From Planctomycetaceae bacterium (GTDB taxonomy: Bacteria; Planctomycetota; Planctomycetia; Pirellulales; Thermoguttaceae), in NCBI GenBank assembly GCA_031256755.1, contig JAIRPZ010000239.1, positions 1 through 11,519 of the forward strand: a stretch of 11,519 nt of DNA. Reading direction: 5' to 3'. The notes under the pieces were generated by a model that ran no database searches, was not told the origin of the DNA, and saw only the letters and a list, made by a program, of their open reading frames with translations. The stretch's first letter is position 1. The number at the start of each line of letters is the position of its first letter. The translations under genes were made by a program, and so were the position numbers. Of the stretch, positions 5,793-11,519 are shown one piece after another.

Positions 5793-8606
5793 ATGGACAG
5801 TACGCCGGACTCCCTCACCGTTAAGTTCCCGATCTGGCGGAAATTGATTATCTGGATCATTTTCCCCGGTATTGCTGTCTATGGCGTTGTCGCTGCTGTC
5901 CTGCTCCAAATAGATATGAAAACAGCGGAACAAGCCGTCTGTGATTCTCTGACCGTTTCCGCCGTGCAGCGTGCAAAAATCTGCGATTTCCAATTCGATT
6001 CCGCCGCCCGCACGGCGATGACCCTTGCCGATTTCATGACCCTCCGAAAACCGAGAACACTTGAACAAATCAAACAGTGGCAGGAACAAATTCTCCGGCG
6101 GAATCCGCAAGTCATCGGTACCGCAGTCGCCTTTGAACCGACGGCTTTCACCCACATCCCCCGCGAATCCAAAGACGGAACCCTCTCCCCCTATTTGTGC
6201 CGTGAAAACAGCAGCAAACCGGATAATTTTACTTATCTCGATCTGGCTCTTCAGTATAAATACCGCGAAAAAGAATGGTACAGCAAACCGGCAAAGTATC
6301 AGCATAACTGCTGGTCTGATCCCTATTTTGACGAAGGCGGCGGAAATGTCACGATGTGTACCTATTCCGTTCCGTTTTATGACGGCAATACATTTGCCGG
6401 TATTGCGACCGTTGATGTTGCCCTCGGCGATATACGCCAATTTTTTACGGATGCCGGTGTCTCCCAGTTTTTTTTATGCACAAACACCGGCAACATTGTC
6501 ATTGCAACCGCCCACCCGGAATGGGAAATGCACAAAACGCTCACCGAGGTCGCCGATGAATATCAATACGGGATGCTCCGCGAAGTCGCCGAAAATATGA
6601 CGCGGGGGAAATTCGATACCTATCTCGTACACAGCAACCTTGCCGGCGAAAAACTGTTCGGAGTTTACGCTCCGGTGGAAAATATGCATTGGTCGCTGCT
6701 TCAATACACGCCGCAAGCCGCCGTCATGAAGCCGGTTTACAAGCGGATTATGTTCATTACCGGTATTTTTGCGGTCGGGACCGTTCTTCTCATTCCGTTC
6801 ACTTTATTTATGTCCCGGCAAATCACGAAACCGCTGCATTTGCTGCTGACGATGGCAAGCGATCTCACCGTCGGCAAGTGGGATGCCGAAATCAAAGGAA
6901 TCGGAAGCCGGGATGAAATCGAGGTACTGGCGAACAAGTTTAATTCGATGGCACGATCGCTTCAAAGCAGTATTGCGGAAGCCGCCCGGCAGATGCATGC
7001 CAAAGAGACCGCCGAAGCCGGAAGTCAAGCCAAAAGCCAGTTTCTTGCCACGATGAGTCACGAAATGCGGACTCCGCTCAACGGAGTGATTGGGATTTCC
7101 GGTCTGCTGCTCGACACGGAACTGAAACCGAAACAGAAAGAATATGCCCAGTTGATCAAAGCGTCCGGCGAATCGCTCCTCTTTCTGATTAACGATATTT
7201 TGGATTTTTCCAAAATTGAGGCGGGCAAATTCGAGTTAAATCCGGTCTCTTTCAACCTGCCGAGGATGGTCGACATGGTCATACGGATTCTTTCGTCCAG
7301 AGCCGAAGAAAAGAATCTCGAATTGGTTGCCGCTGTGGAGAAAGAGGTTCCCCGGCGTGTGTTCGGCGATGAAGGACGGCTGCGGCAGGTTCTGATCAAC
7401 CTTGTCGGCAACGCCCTGAAATTCACGGATACCGGCGGTATTAAAATCGCGGTGCGTCTCATCAACCCGACAAACGACGGGTTTAACATCGGCTTTGATG
7501 TCATTGATACCGGTATCGGTATTCCGGCAGACCGGCAGAATAAATTATTCAATTTGTTTTCGCAGGTTGATGCTTCGACTGCAAGAACTCACGGCGGTAC
7601 CGGTCTCGGATTGGCGATCAGCAAACGCCTTGTTCAAATGATGAACGGCGATATTTCTGTGACCAGTGAAGAGGGCAAGGGTTCTACGTTTAGTTTCAAT
7701 GTGTTTTTGGATACGGAACCGGGCGATACGATGTCCGGCGACAGTTTATCCCTGCTGATGCACCGGACAAGCGAAAAGATTCGGGGGCAGATGGTTTTGG
7801 TGGCGACTGACAGCGAATTTCAGCGTCCGGTTCTCAAAAAACAGTTTGAAGTGTGGGGATTTTCGGTCAAAACGGTTCGGTCCTGTACGGAATTGCTGAC
7901 GGAACTGCAAACAGCCCGCAAAACCGCCAAGCGAATTTTTCAGATCGTTATTGATACGGTTTTGGAAGACGGTATCGGGGAGGATTTGATTCATGTGATT
8001 CAGGATGATGCGGAATTGGCGGAAACGCCGGTTATTTATCTGGTGTCGCTGTCGGACAATGCGGTGCAGAAGCATTGGAAACACCCGGAAAAGATACAGT
8101 TTGTCAGCAAACCGATTCAGAGTTCGGTGCTGTATAAAGCGGCAGTCCGGCAACTGGAAGGGGATTCGGAAATGCAGTCCGGCACGACGATTATCCAGCA
8201 GCAGCAAATAGCAGCCCTGCGGTCTTTGGGACTTCGTGTTCTGATTGCGGAAGACAACAAGATCAATCAGATTGTCATTGCGGAGATATTGAAGAATACC
8301 GGCGTGAAATATGAAGTGGCATCTAACGGAGAAGAGGCGTTTGCAAAATACCAGTCGGGCAAGTTTGGTGCGGTGCTGATGGACTGCCAGATGCCGGTTG
8401 TTGACGGTTTTGAGGCAACGCGGCGGATTCGGCAGTTTGAGACACAGCACAACAGCAGCCGGGTGCCGGTGATTGCGCTGACGGCGAATGCAACGGTTGA
8501 TGATAAAAATGAATGTTTTGCGGCGGGAATGGATGCGTTCTGCACGAAACCGGTCGAACCGAACCGGATTGTCGAATTGCTGGTCGAATGGTGCCGGGGC
8601 GGATAA
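5793..8606 (+). CDS. Hybrid sensor histidine kinase (Cache-HAMP-HisKA-HATPase-REC-REC)
   Basis: This 937-residue membrane kinase should sense an extracytoplasmic ligand, autophosphorylate and pass phosphate to its own receiver. In order: membrane segment at about 18-38; an extracytoplasmic Cache-type (dCache) sensor at about 39-316, including WSDPYFDEGGGNVTMCTYSVPF; membrane segment at about 319-341; HAMP at about 342-395; HisKA with MSHEMRTPLNG and phospho-acceptor His423; HATPase with N-box Asn540, DTGIGIP (from Asp572) and GTGLGLAIS. Receiver 1 (about 666-790) keeps Asp721 and Lys773 but has only part of the acidic pocket (VATDSE). Receiver 2 (about 815-935) is canonical, with Glu820-Asp821, phospho-acceptor Asp864 and Lys919. 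ATG 5793 was chosen because it directly precedes the first membrane segment and follows a good promoter; no Shine-Dalgarno sequence is visible. No histidine phosphotransfer domain or separate regulator lies nearby, so the output partner is elsewhere. The architecture resembles BarA/LuxQ-type kinases. Confidence 0.93.
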   Translation: MDSTPDSLTVKFPIWRKLIIWIIFPGIAVYGVVAAVLLQIDMKTAEQAVCDSLTVSAVQRAKICDFQFDSAARTAMTLADFMTLRKPRTLEQIKQWQEQILRRNPQVIGTAVAFEPTAFTHIPRESKDGTLSPYLCRENSSKPDNFTYLDLALQYKYREKEWYSKPAKYQHNCWSDPYFDEGGGNVTMCTYSVPFYDGNTFAGIATVDVALGDIRQFFTDAGVSQFFLCTNTGNIVIATAHPEWEMHKTLTEVADEYQYGMLREVAENMTRGKFDTYLVHSNLAGEKLFGVYAPVENMHWSLLQYTPQAAVMKPVYKRIMFITGIFAVGTVLLIPFTLFMSRQITKPLHLLLTMASDLTVGKWDAEIKGIGSRDEIEVLANKFNSMARSLQSSIAEAARQMHAKETAEAGSQAKSQFLATMSHEMRTPLNGVIGISGLLLDTELKPKQKEYAQLIKASGESLLFLINDILDFSKIEAGKFELNPVSFNLPRMVDMVIRILSSRAEEKNLELVAAVEKEVPRRVFGDEGRLRQVLINLVGNALKFTDTGGIKIAVRLINPTNDGFNIGFDVIDTGIGIPADRQNKLFNLFSQVDASTARTHGGTGLGLAISKRLVQMMNGDISVTSEEGKGSTFSFNVFLDTEPGDTMSGDSLSLLMHRTSEKIRGQMVLVATDSEFQRPVLKKQFEVWGFSVKTVRSCTELLTELQTARKTAKRIFQIVIDTVLEDGIGEDLIHVIQDDAELAETPVIYLVSLSDNAVQKHWKHPEKIQFVSKPIQSSVLYKAAVRQLEGDSEMQSGTTIIQQQQIAALRSLGLRVLIAEDNKINQIVIAEILKNTGVKYEVASNGEEAFAKYQSGKFGAVLMDCQMPVVDGFEATRRIRQFETQHNSSRVPVIALTANATVDDKNECFAAGMDAFCTKPVEPNRIVELLVEWCRGG

Positions 8607-8762
8607 TACACCTGTTGCCAACGCTTGTCCGCAAGTACATTCTGCTTGCGGGTTTCCCGAAGAGTGTTAAAATCAGGAAAATTAGTTTTTCCGGCAATTT
8701 CCTCCTCCGCCGACAATAACTGTCGAAATTCAGACGGTGCCGGGTTTTGAGGATTGACAAGG
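8607..8762. other. Intergenic region after the kinase, with a hairpin
   Basis: CCGCAAG (8629-8635) and CTTGCGG (8645-8651) form a perfect 7-bp stem with a 9-base loop. A short, weak T-run follows (GGTTTCCC), so it is at best a poor intrinsic terminator for the kinase gene. TAAAAT at 8668-8673 with TTGCGG 16 bases upstream is a weak promoter candidate for the small-gene cluster. Reading frames here are extensions of shadow frames inside the kinase gene. Confidence 0.4.
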
Positions 8763-8798
8763 ATGAATAACATTCAGAAAGATATGCCAAAAATATAA
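8763..8798 (+). CDS. Possible 11-residue leader peptide or gene-start remnant
   Basis: An ATG preceded by GAGGA opens an 11-codon frame (MNNIQKDMPKI) ending 11 bases before the 151-residue gene. The 20 bases at 8749-8768 match those around the start of the last small gene (10041-10060) at 19 positions. It could be a translated leader for the downstream cluster, or the broken start of a former gene copy. Nothing in the peptide itself suggests a function. Confidence 0.25.
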   Translation: MNNIQKDMPKI

Positions 8799-8809
8799 AG
8801 AGACGAACT

Positions 8810-9265
8810 ATGCAATTCCACTGGAATAAAGCAAAACTAATCAGAGAATATAGGGAGAGAATAGATCTTCTTTTTAGTGTAATAGAGAGAATTTTGCTGC
8901 CCTACGTCATTGTTGAGTCCGTTGTTTATAACAATTGTGCATTGACAGAGATGCTTATTGAAACTTGTAGTACAGTGATTACTTTAGGTATTTTATATTG
9001 GGTATTCACTGCTAAATATCTTAATATTGACAATAATCCCGCTGTCGTTCCTATCGGCATAATGGCTGGCGAAATTGACGAGACAATTCAGCACGTATTG
9101 ACATGGACGGTTTTCATGGCACTCCTTGTAAAAACGATGATTGCGTCAGGACATTTATTCCTTGCCCCGTTCAAATTATGGCAGTTATTTTACGGCAAAC
9201 CGCAGAAACACCAAACAAAACACAAAGACAAGACCGTTTCGATAACCGATCTTTACAACAACTAG
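8810..9265 (+). CDS. Small integral membrane protein, unassigned (151 aa)
   Basis: I do not recognise this protein. It begins with a basic, amphipathic stretch (HWNKAKLIREYRERID) and has about three hydrophobic segments, near 22-40, 50-68 and 97-118. It ends in a hydrophilic, Lys/His-rich tail (about 129-143). A probable loop contains NIDNNPAVVPIGIMAGEIDE. A weak AAGAG lies before ATG 8810. The gene is visibly richer in A+T than the kinase gene and uses codons such as AGA, ATA and TTA that are uncommon there. It is the first sizeable member of a same-strand run of small membrane proteins; the next gene starts 16 bases after its stop. Confidence 0.65.
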   Translation: MQFHWNKAKLIREYRERIDLLFSVIERILLPYVIVESVVYNNCALTEMLIETCSTVITLGILYWVFTAKYLNIDNNPAVVPIGIMAGEIDETIQHVLTWTVFMALLVKTMIASGHLFLAPFKLWQLFYGKPQKHQTKHKDKTVSITDLYNN

Positions 9266-9281
9266 TTAGGAGAAAGCAACA

Positions 9282-9572
9282 ATGTCGGAACAGCAAAAAG
9301 AACTCCGACGGACGGCATTCAGACAGAACGATCCATTCAGGATAAAACGTGGCGGGAATTTTTTAGAGATACTCGGCAGATATGTATTGATTGCGGCAAT
9401 TGCGGCGGTTTTTGCTGTTCCTGATCCTGATATAGGACTTTTTCTTGGTTATATGCTGGACATCGGAGTTTCTGCATTGACAAGAAATGTGTCTCCTTTA
9501 GAGGCGTGGTTTAATCGTTTCAGAGTGTGGATTTTTACTCCTGTCACGTTTTTTCTTTATTCGTTGCGGTAA
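9282..9572 (+). CDS. Small membrane protein, unassigned (96 aa)
   Basis: I do not recognise this protein. Its N-terminus is polar and rich in Arg and Lys (about 1-25), followed by a hydrophobic segment at about 30-46 (LGRYVLIAAIAAVFAV). A second moderately hydrophobic part lies at about 51-66, and a third near the C-terminus (82-95). A clear AGGAGA (9268-9273) lies 8 bases before ATG 9282, directly after the preceding gene's stop, indicating operon translation. With basic residues first, the N-terminus is predicted to stay in the cytoplasm. Confidence 0.65.
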   Translation: MSEQQKELRRTAFRQNDPFRIKRGGNFLEILGRYVLIAAIAAVFAVPDPDIGLFLGYMLDIGVSALTRNVSPLEAWFNRFRVWIFTPVTFFLYSLR

Positions 9573-9667
9573 GAATTTCAATTTTTGTACCTGCAAGAGC
9601 CGTTATTTTCGTCTCGTCGGCGGCTGCATTAGCCGTGCTGTCAAACGTTACATTGATGATTATGTAA
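9527..9667 (+). CDS. Possible 46-aa membrane peptide overlapping the 96-aa gene
   Basis: A GTG-started frame overlaps the last 46 bases of the 96-residue gene in the -1 frame and fills most of the following gap. It encodes a strongly hydrophobic C-terminal half (VRISIFVPARAVIFVSSAAA and following). Its TAA stop merges with TAAGG, which would serve as the ribosome-binding site of the next gene. It could be a separate overlapping gene, or an extension of the 96-residue protein through a shift at the T6 run in the overlap. No Shine-Dalgarno sequence precedes the GTG. Confidence 0.3.
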   Translation: MDFYSCHVFSLFVAVRISIFVPARAVIFVSSAAALAVLSNVTLMIM

Positions 9668-9678
9668 GGTCATGCTAT

Positions 9679-10002
9679 ATGTTCCTTACGCCGTGCGTTT
9701 GTATCCTATTGATCAGTTATATTCCCTTTCTATTGATACATACTCCCGTCGTTGGGTTTCCGGTCATTGGAAATTCAATGATATTTTGTACTTTCCCGGG
9801 GTCTTTGTATGAGGCGATCTTCATTACGGCTCTTGCGTCTGTTTGCTTTCGTTGTCTTGTTTTCGTCAAAACAGTTCTGATGCGGTTTGATCTTATGACG
9901 GAACGGAGTGAAGAGAACATCACTAACGGCATTTATTCAATCCTTTTTAGTTATGCACGGAAAGCGGGACATGACTTAAAATCGGTATTGTTGTATTGTT
10001 AA
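9679..10002 (+). CDS. Small membrane protein, unassigned (107 aa)
   Basis: I do not recognise this protein. It starts with a hydrophobic segment (MFLTPCVCILLISYIPFLLI, about 1-25), possibly an uncleaved signal anchor. A second hydrophobic segment lies at about 44-65, followed by a mainly polar C-terminal third (MTERSEENITNGIYSILFSY, then KAGHD). It is fairly rich in Cys. TAAGG lies 9 bases before ATG 9679. Same strand and similar base composition as the other small genes here. Confidence 0.5.
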   Translation: MFLTPCVCILLISYIPFLLIHTPVVGFPVIGNSMIFCTFPGSLYEAIFITALASVCFRCLVFVKTVLMRFDLMTERSEENITNGIYSILFSYARKAGHDLKSVLLYC

Positions 10003-10004
10003 CG

Positions 10005-10027
10005 TATGCCGTGCTGTTTATGGCATA
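10005..10027 (+). other. Short hairpin between the 107-aa and 70-aa genes
   Basis: TATGCC (10005-10010) pairs with GGCATA (10022-10027) across an 11-base loop, just before AGGAGG of the next gene. No T-tract follows. It may influence processing or translation of the next gene, but 6 bp in this A+T-rich region could be chance. Confidence 0.25.
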
Positions 10028-10054
10028 TTGTATAAAATAGGAGGAATGACAAGG

Positions 10055-10267
10055 ATGAATGGCGGTGGGGCTGGTATGTTTATGGCGGCATGGACGACTC
10101 TCATCGGTGCGATGTTTTTGTTCTTTGTTTGCTACGTTATTCTCAAGAATGTATTTCTTGCCTCTTGGGAAATCGGCATGCTGCTGTTGCGCAAAAATAA
10201 AAAGGAACAGAAGAAAGAACCGGACATACCTGCCGCCCCGCCGGAACGGTTACGTAAGCATTTATGA
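10055..10267 (+). CDS. Small single-pass membrane protein, unassigned (70 aa)
   Basis: I do not recognise this protein. After a Gly-rich start (MNGGGAGMF) there is one strong hydrophobic segment at about 11-31. An amphipathic stretch follows (about 33-46), then a very basic, hydrophilic tail with RKNKKEQKKE and a Pro-rich piece. AGGAGG (10039-10044) is 10 bases before ATG 10055 and only 1 base before an in-frame ATG at 10046. I prefer 10055 for spacing; 10046 would add three residues. It is the last gene of the small membrane-protein run. Confidence 0.6.
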   Translation: MNGGGAGMFMAAWTTLIGAMFLFFVCYVILKNVFLASWEIGMLLLRKNKKEQKKEPDIPAAPPERLRKHL

Positions 10268-10460
10268 GTTTCGCCTGAAAATGCTAATGCTTCCTTTGCG
10301 AATGCCGCTTGCTTGAGGTTTCGCAGCATTGTACAAAAAGGAAACAATCAGTAAACTCTGTAAATCAGCAATAAACGGTTAGGGAACAACGCTAATGGTT
10401 TTTGCAGGGATTTCCGACCCCGGCGGTCAATTTCAGCGGTCTGTTTTAACCGGTGATATG
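10268..10460. other. Convergent intergenic region before the aminotransferase gene
   Basis: Genes converge here from both sides over 193 bases. A short GACC-CCGGC-GGTC palindrome lies near 10417-10429 without a T-tract on either side. Two TTAACCG copies occur at about 10446-10467, the second at the aminotransferase stop. I see no clear intrinsic terminator and no credible gene. Confidence 0.4.
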
Positions 10461-11519
10461 TTAACCGTTGACAAACGCTTCAATCCGGTCAAACGCTTCT
10501 TTGAGGACATCAAGCCCGGCAGCAAACGAAGCACGGACATAACCTTCGCAACCGAAGGAAGACCCCATCACGGTTGCGACCTGTTTTTGCGACAGCAGTT
10601 CTATGCAAAATTGTTCGGAATGAGCAATCAGCACGCCGCCGAGTTTGCGCCCCAGAAATTTTTTCACGTTGAAAAACGCATAAAACGCCCCCTGCATATC
10701 GGGACAACTCAATCCGTCAACGGCGGCAATCCTTTTTGCAACATAATCCCGCCGTTCCGCAAACGCCGCCAGCATTCCGGCAACGCAATCCTGCGGACCG
10801 GTCAGTGCGGCGGCGGCGGCATATTGTCCGATACTGTTCGGATTCGATGTCTCCTGACTTTGCAGTTCCCCCATTTTTTTGGCGATATGAAGCGGCGAAA
10901 GTGTCCAGCCGATGCGCCAGCCGGTCATTGCATACGTTTTGCTCGCCCCGTTAACGACAATCGTCCGTTCCGGCAGTTCCGGGCGGAGTGTCGGAAAACT
11001 GACAAATTCATTTTTGCCGTAGACCAGTTTGTCGTAAATTTCATCGGCAATCACGAATAAATTGTGTTTTATCACAACGTCGGCAATCGTTTCGAGTTCT
11101 TTCTTGCTGTACATTGTGCCGGTCGGATTGGACGGCGAACAGAGCAGCAGCATCCGTGTTTTCGGCGTAATTGCCTTTTCAAACTGTTCGGCGGACATTT
11201 TGAAATTCTGTGATTCCTCTGTCTGAACGATGACCGGCACGGCACCGGAAAGTTTGACCAGTTCGGCGTAAGAAACCCAGTAGGGAGCCGGAATAATCAC
11301 TTCATCGCCGGGGTTCAGCGTGGTAAAAAAGGCGTTGTGCAGCGAGTGTTTGGCTCCGTTGGAGACCACGATTTGTGCTGCATCGTAGGTGAGACCGTAA
11401 TCGGTGCGGTATTTTTCGGCGACGGCTTTTTTGAGTTCGGGGATACCGCTGGCGATGGTGTATTTGGTATGACCGGCTTTCATGGCGGCGGCGGCGGCAT
11501 CGCAGATGTGCGGCGGCGT
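10461..11519 (-). CDS. aspC: Class I PLP aminotransferase, aspartate aminotransferase Ib type (N-terminus cut by window)
   Basis: This PLP enzyme is expected to move the amino group between aspartate and 2-oxoglutarate in the cytoplasm. The frame stays open to the window edge, giving 352 visible residues; typical members have about 390-400, so roughly 40 N-terminal residues lie outside. An internal Met at visible residue 13 is not the start, because the residues before it continue the family alignment. Motifs in order: AGHTKYTIASGIPELKKAVA; NGAKHSL; the APYWVSY cofactor-stacking region; CSPSNPTGTMYS; ADEIYDKLVY; NGASKTYAMTGWRIGW with the Schiff-base Lys at visible residue about 194; ETSNPNSIGQYAAAAALTGP; and GYVRASFA with the substrate carboxylate-binding Arg. 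The pattern is that of the Ib subgroup, some members of which also use prephenate, so aspartate specificity is inferred. It converges with the small membrane-protein genes. Confidence 0.9.
   Translation of the reverse strand, partial: TPPHICDAAAAAMKAGHTKYTIASGIPELKKAVAEKYRTDYGLTYDAAQIVVSNGAKHSLHNAFFTTLNPGDEVIIPAPYWVSYAELVKLSGAVPVIVQTEESQNFKMSAEQFEKAITPKTRMLLLCSPSNPTGTMYSKKELETIADVVIKHNLFVIADEIYDKLVYGKNEFVSFPTLRPELPERTIVVNGASKTYAMTGWRIGWTLSPLHIAKKMGELQSQETSNPNSIGQYAAAAALTGPQDCVAGMLAAFAERRDYVAKRIAAVDGLSCPDMQGAFYAFFNVKKFLGRKLGGVLIAHSEQFCIELLSQKQVATVMGSSFGCEGYVRASFAAGLDVLKEAFDRIEAFVNG

Noticed and set aside
8267..8790. Two long minus-strand frames crossing the 3' end of the kinase gene
   Set aside because: They lie mostly opposite the canonical second receiver domain and show no recognisable protein features; they are antisense shadows.
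10132..10347. Minus-strand 71-codon frame over the 70-residue gene
   Set aside because: It overlaps a plus-strand gene that has AGGAGG and a clear membrane segment; the antisense product shows no family features.
10395..11060. Plus-strand 221-codon frame opposite the aminotransferase
   Set aside because: The opposite strand encodes a complete set of aminotransferase motifs, so this is an antisense shadow.

Overview
The window reads as a chromosomal segment of a flagellated, chemotactic bacterium of moderate G+C. The dnaB dialect, the flgC-fliE-fliF order and the sparse use of Shine-Dalgarno sequences suggest a Planctomycetes/PVC-type organism. That placement is inferred from protein style only; there is no rRNA in the window.

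Layout. Positions 1-1427 (minus) hold nearly all of the replicative helicase gene dnaB, with its C-terminal end cut off by the window edge. Positions 1629-4634 (minus) hold a flagellar basal-body set transcribed as flgC, fliE, then fliF. Between fliE and fliF lies a foreign-looking insert (about 3375-3861). It carries a four-helix-bundle (23S rRNA intervening-sequence-type) gene and is bounded by AT-rich inverted arms, each made of four 7-bp units. Divergently, positions 4825-5673 (plus) encode a CheX/CheC-like chemotaxis phosphatase with a large low-complexity insert holding five evenly spaced Trp-Gly motifs. Next is a large hybrid sensor histidine kinase (5793-8606, plus): membrane anchor, Cache-type sensor, HAMP, HisKA, HATPase and two receiver domains. 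It has a clear sigma70-type promoter whose -35 box lies in the loop of a perfect inverted repeat.

Positions 8763-10267 (plus) are visibly richer in A+T and differ in codon use. They hold a run of small predicted membrane proteins (151, 96, possibly 46, 107 and 70 residues), most with Shine-Dalgarno sequences, which I cannot assign to any family. The right edge (10461-11519, minus) is a class I aminotransferase of the aspartate aminotransferase Ib type, cut by the window at its N-terminus.

How they fit together. flgC/fliE/fliF build the rod and MS ring. The CheX-like protein would dephosphorylate CheY-P, and the kinase is a membrane signal input next to them with no separate response regulator in view. 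dnaB and the aminotransferase are housekeeping neighbours. The most unusual parts are the four-helix-bundle insert inside the flagellar operon, the WG-repeat insert in the CheX-like protein, and the unassigned small membrane-protein cluster.
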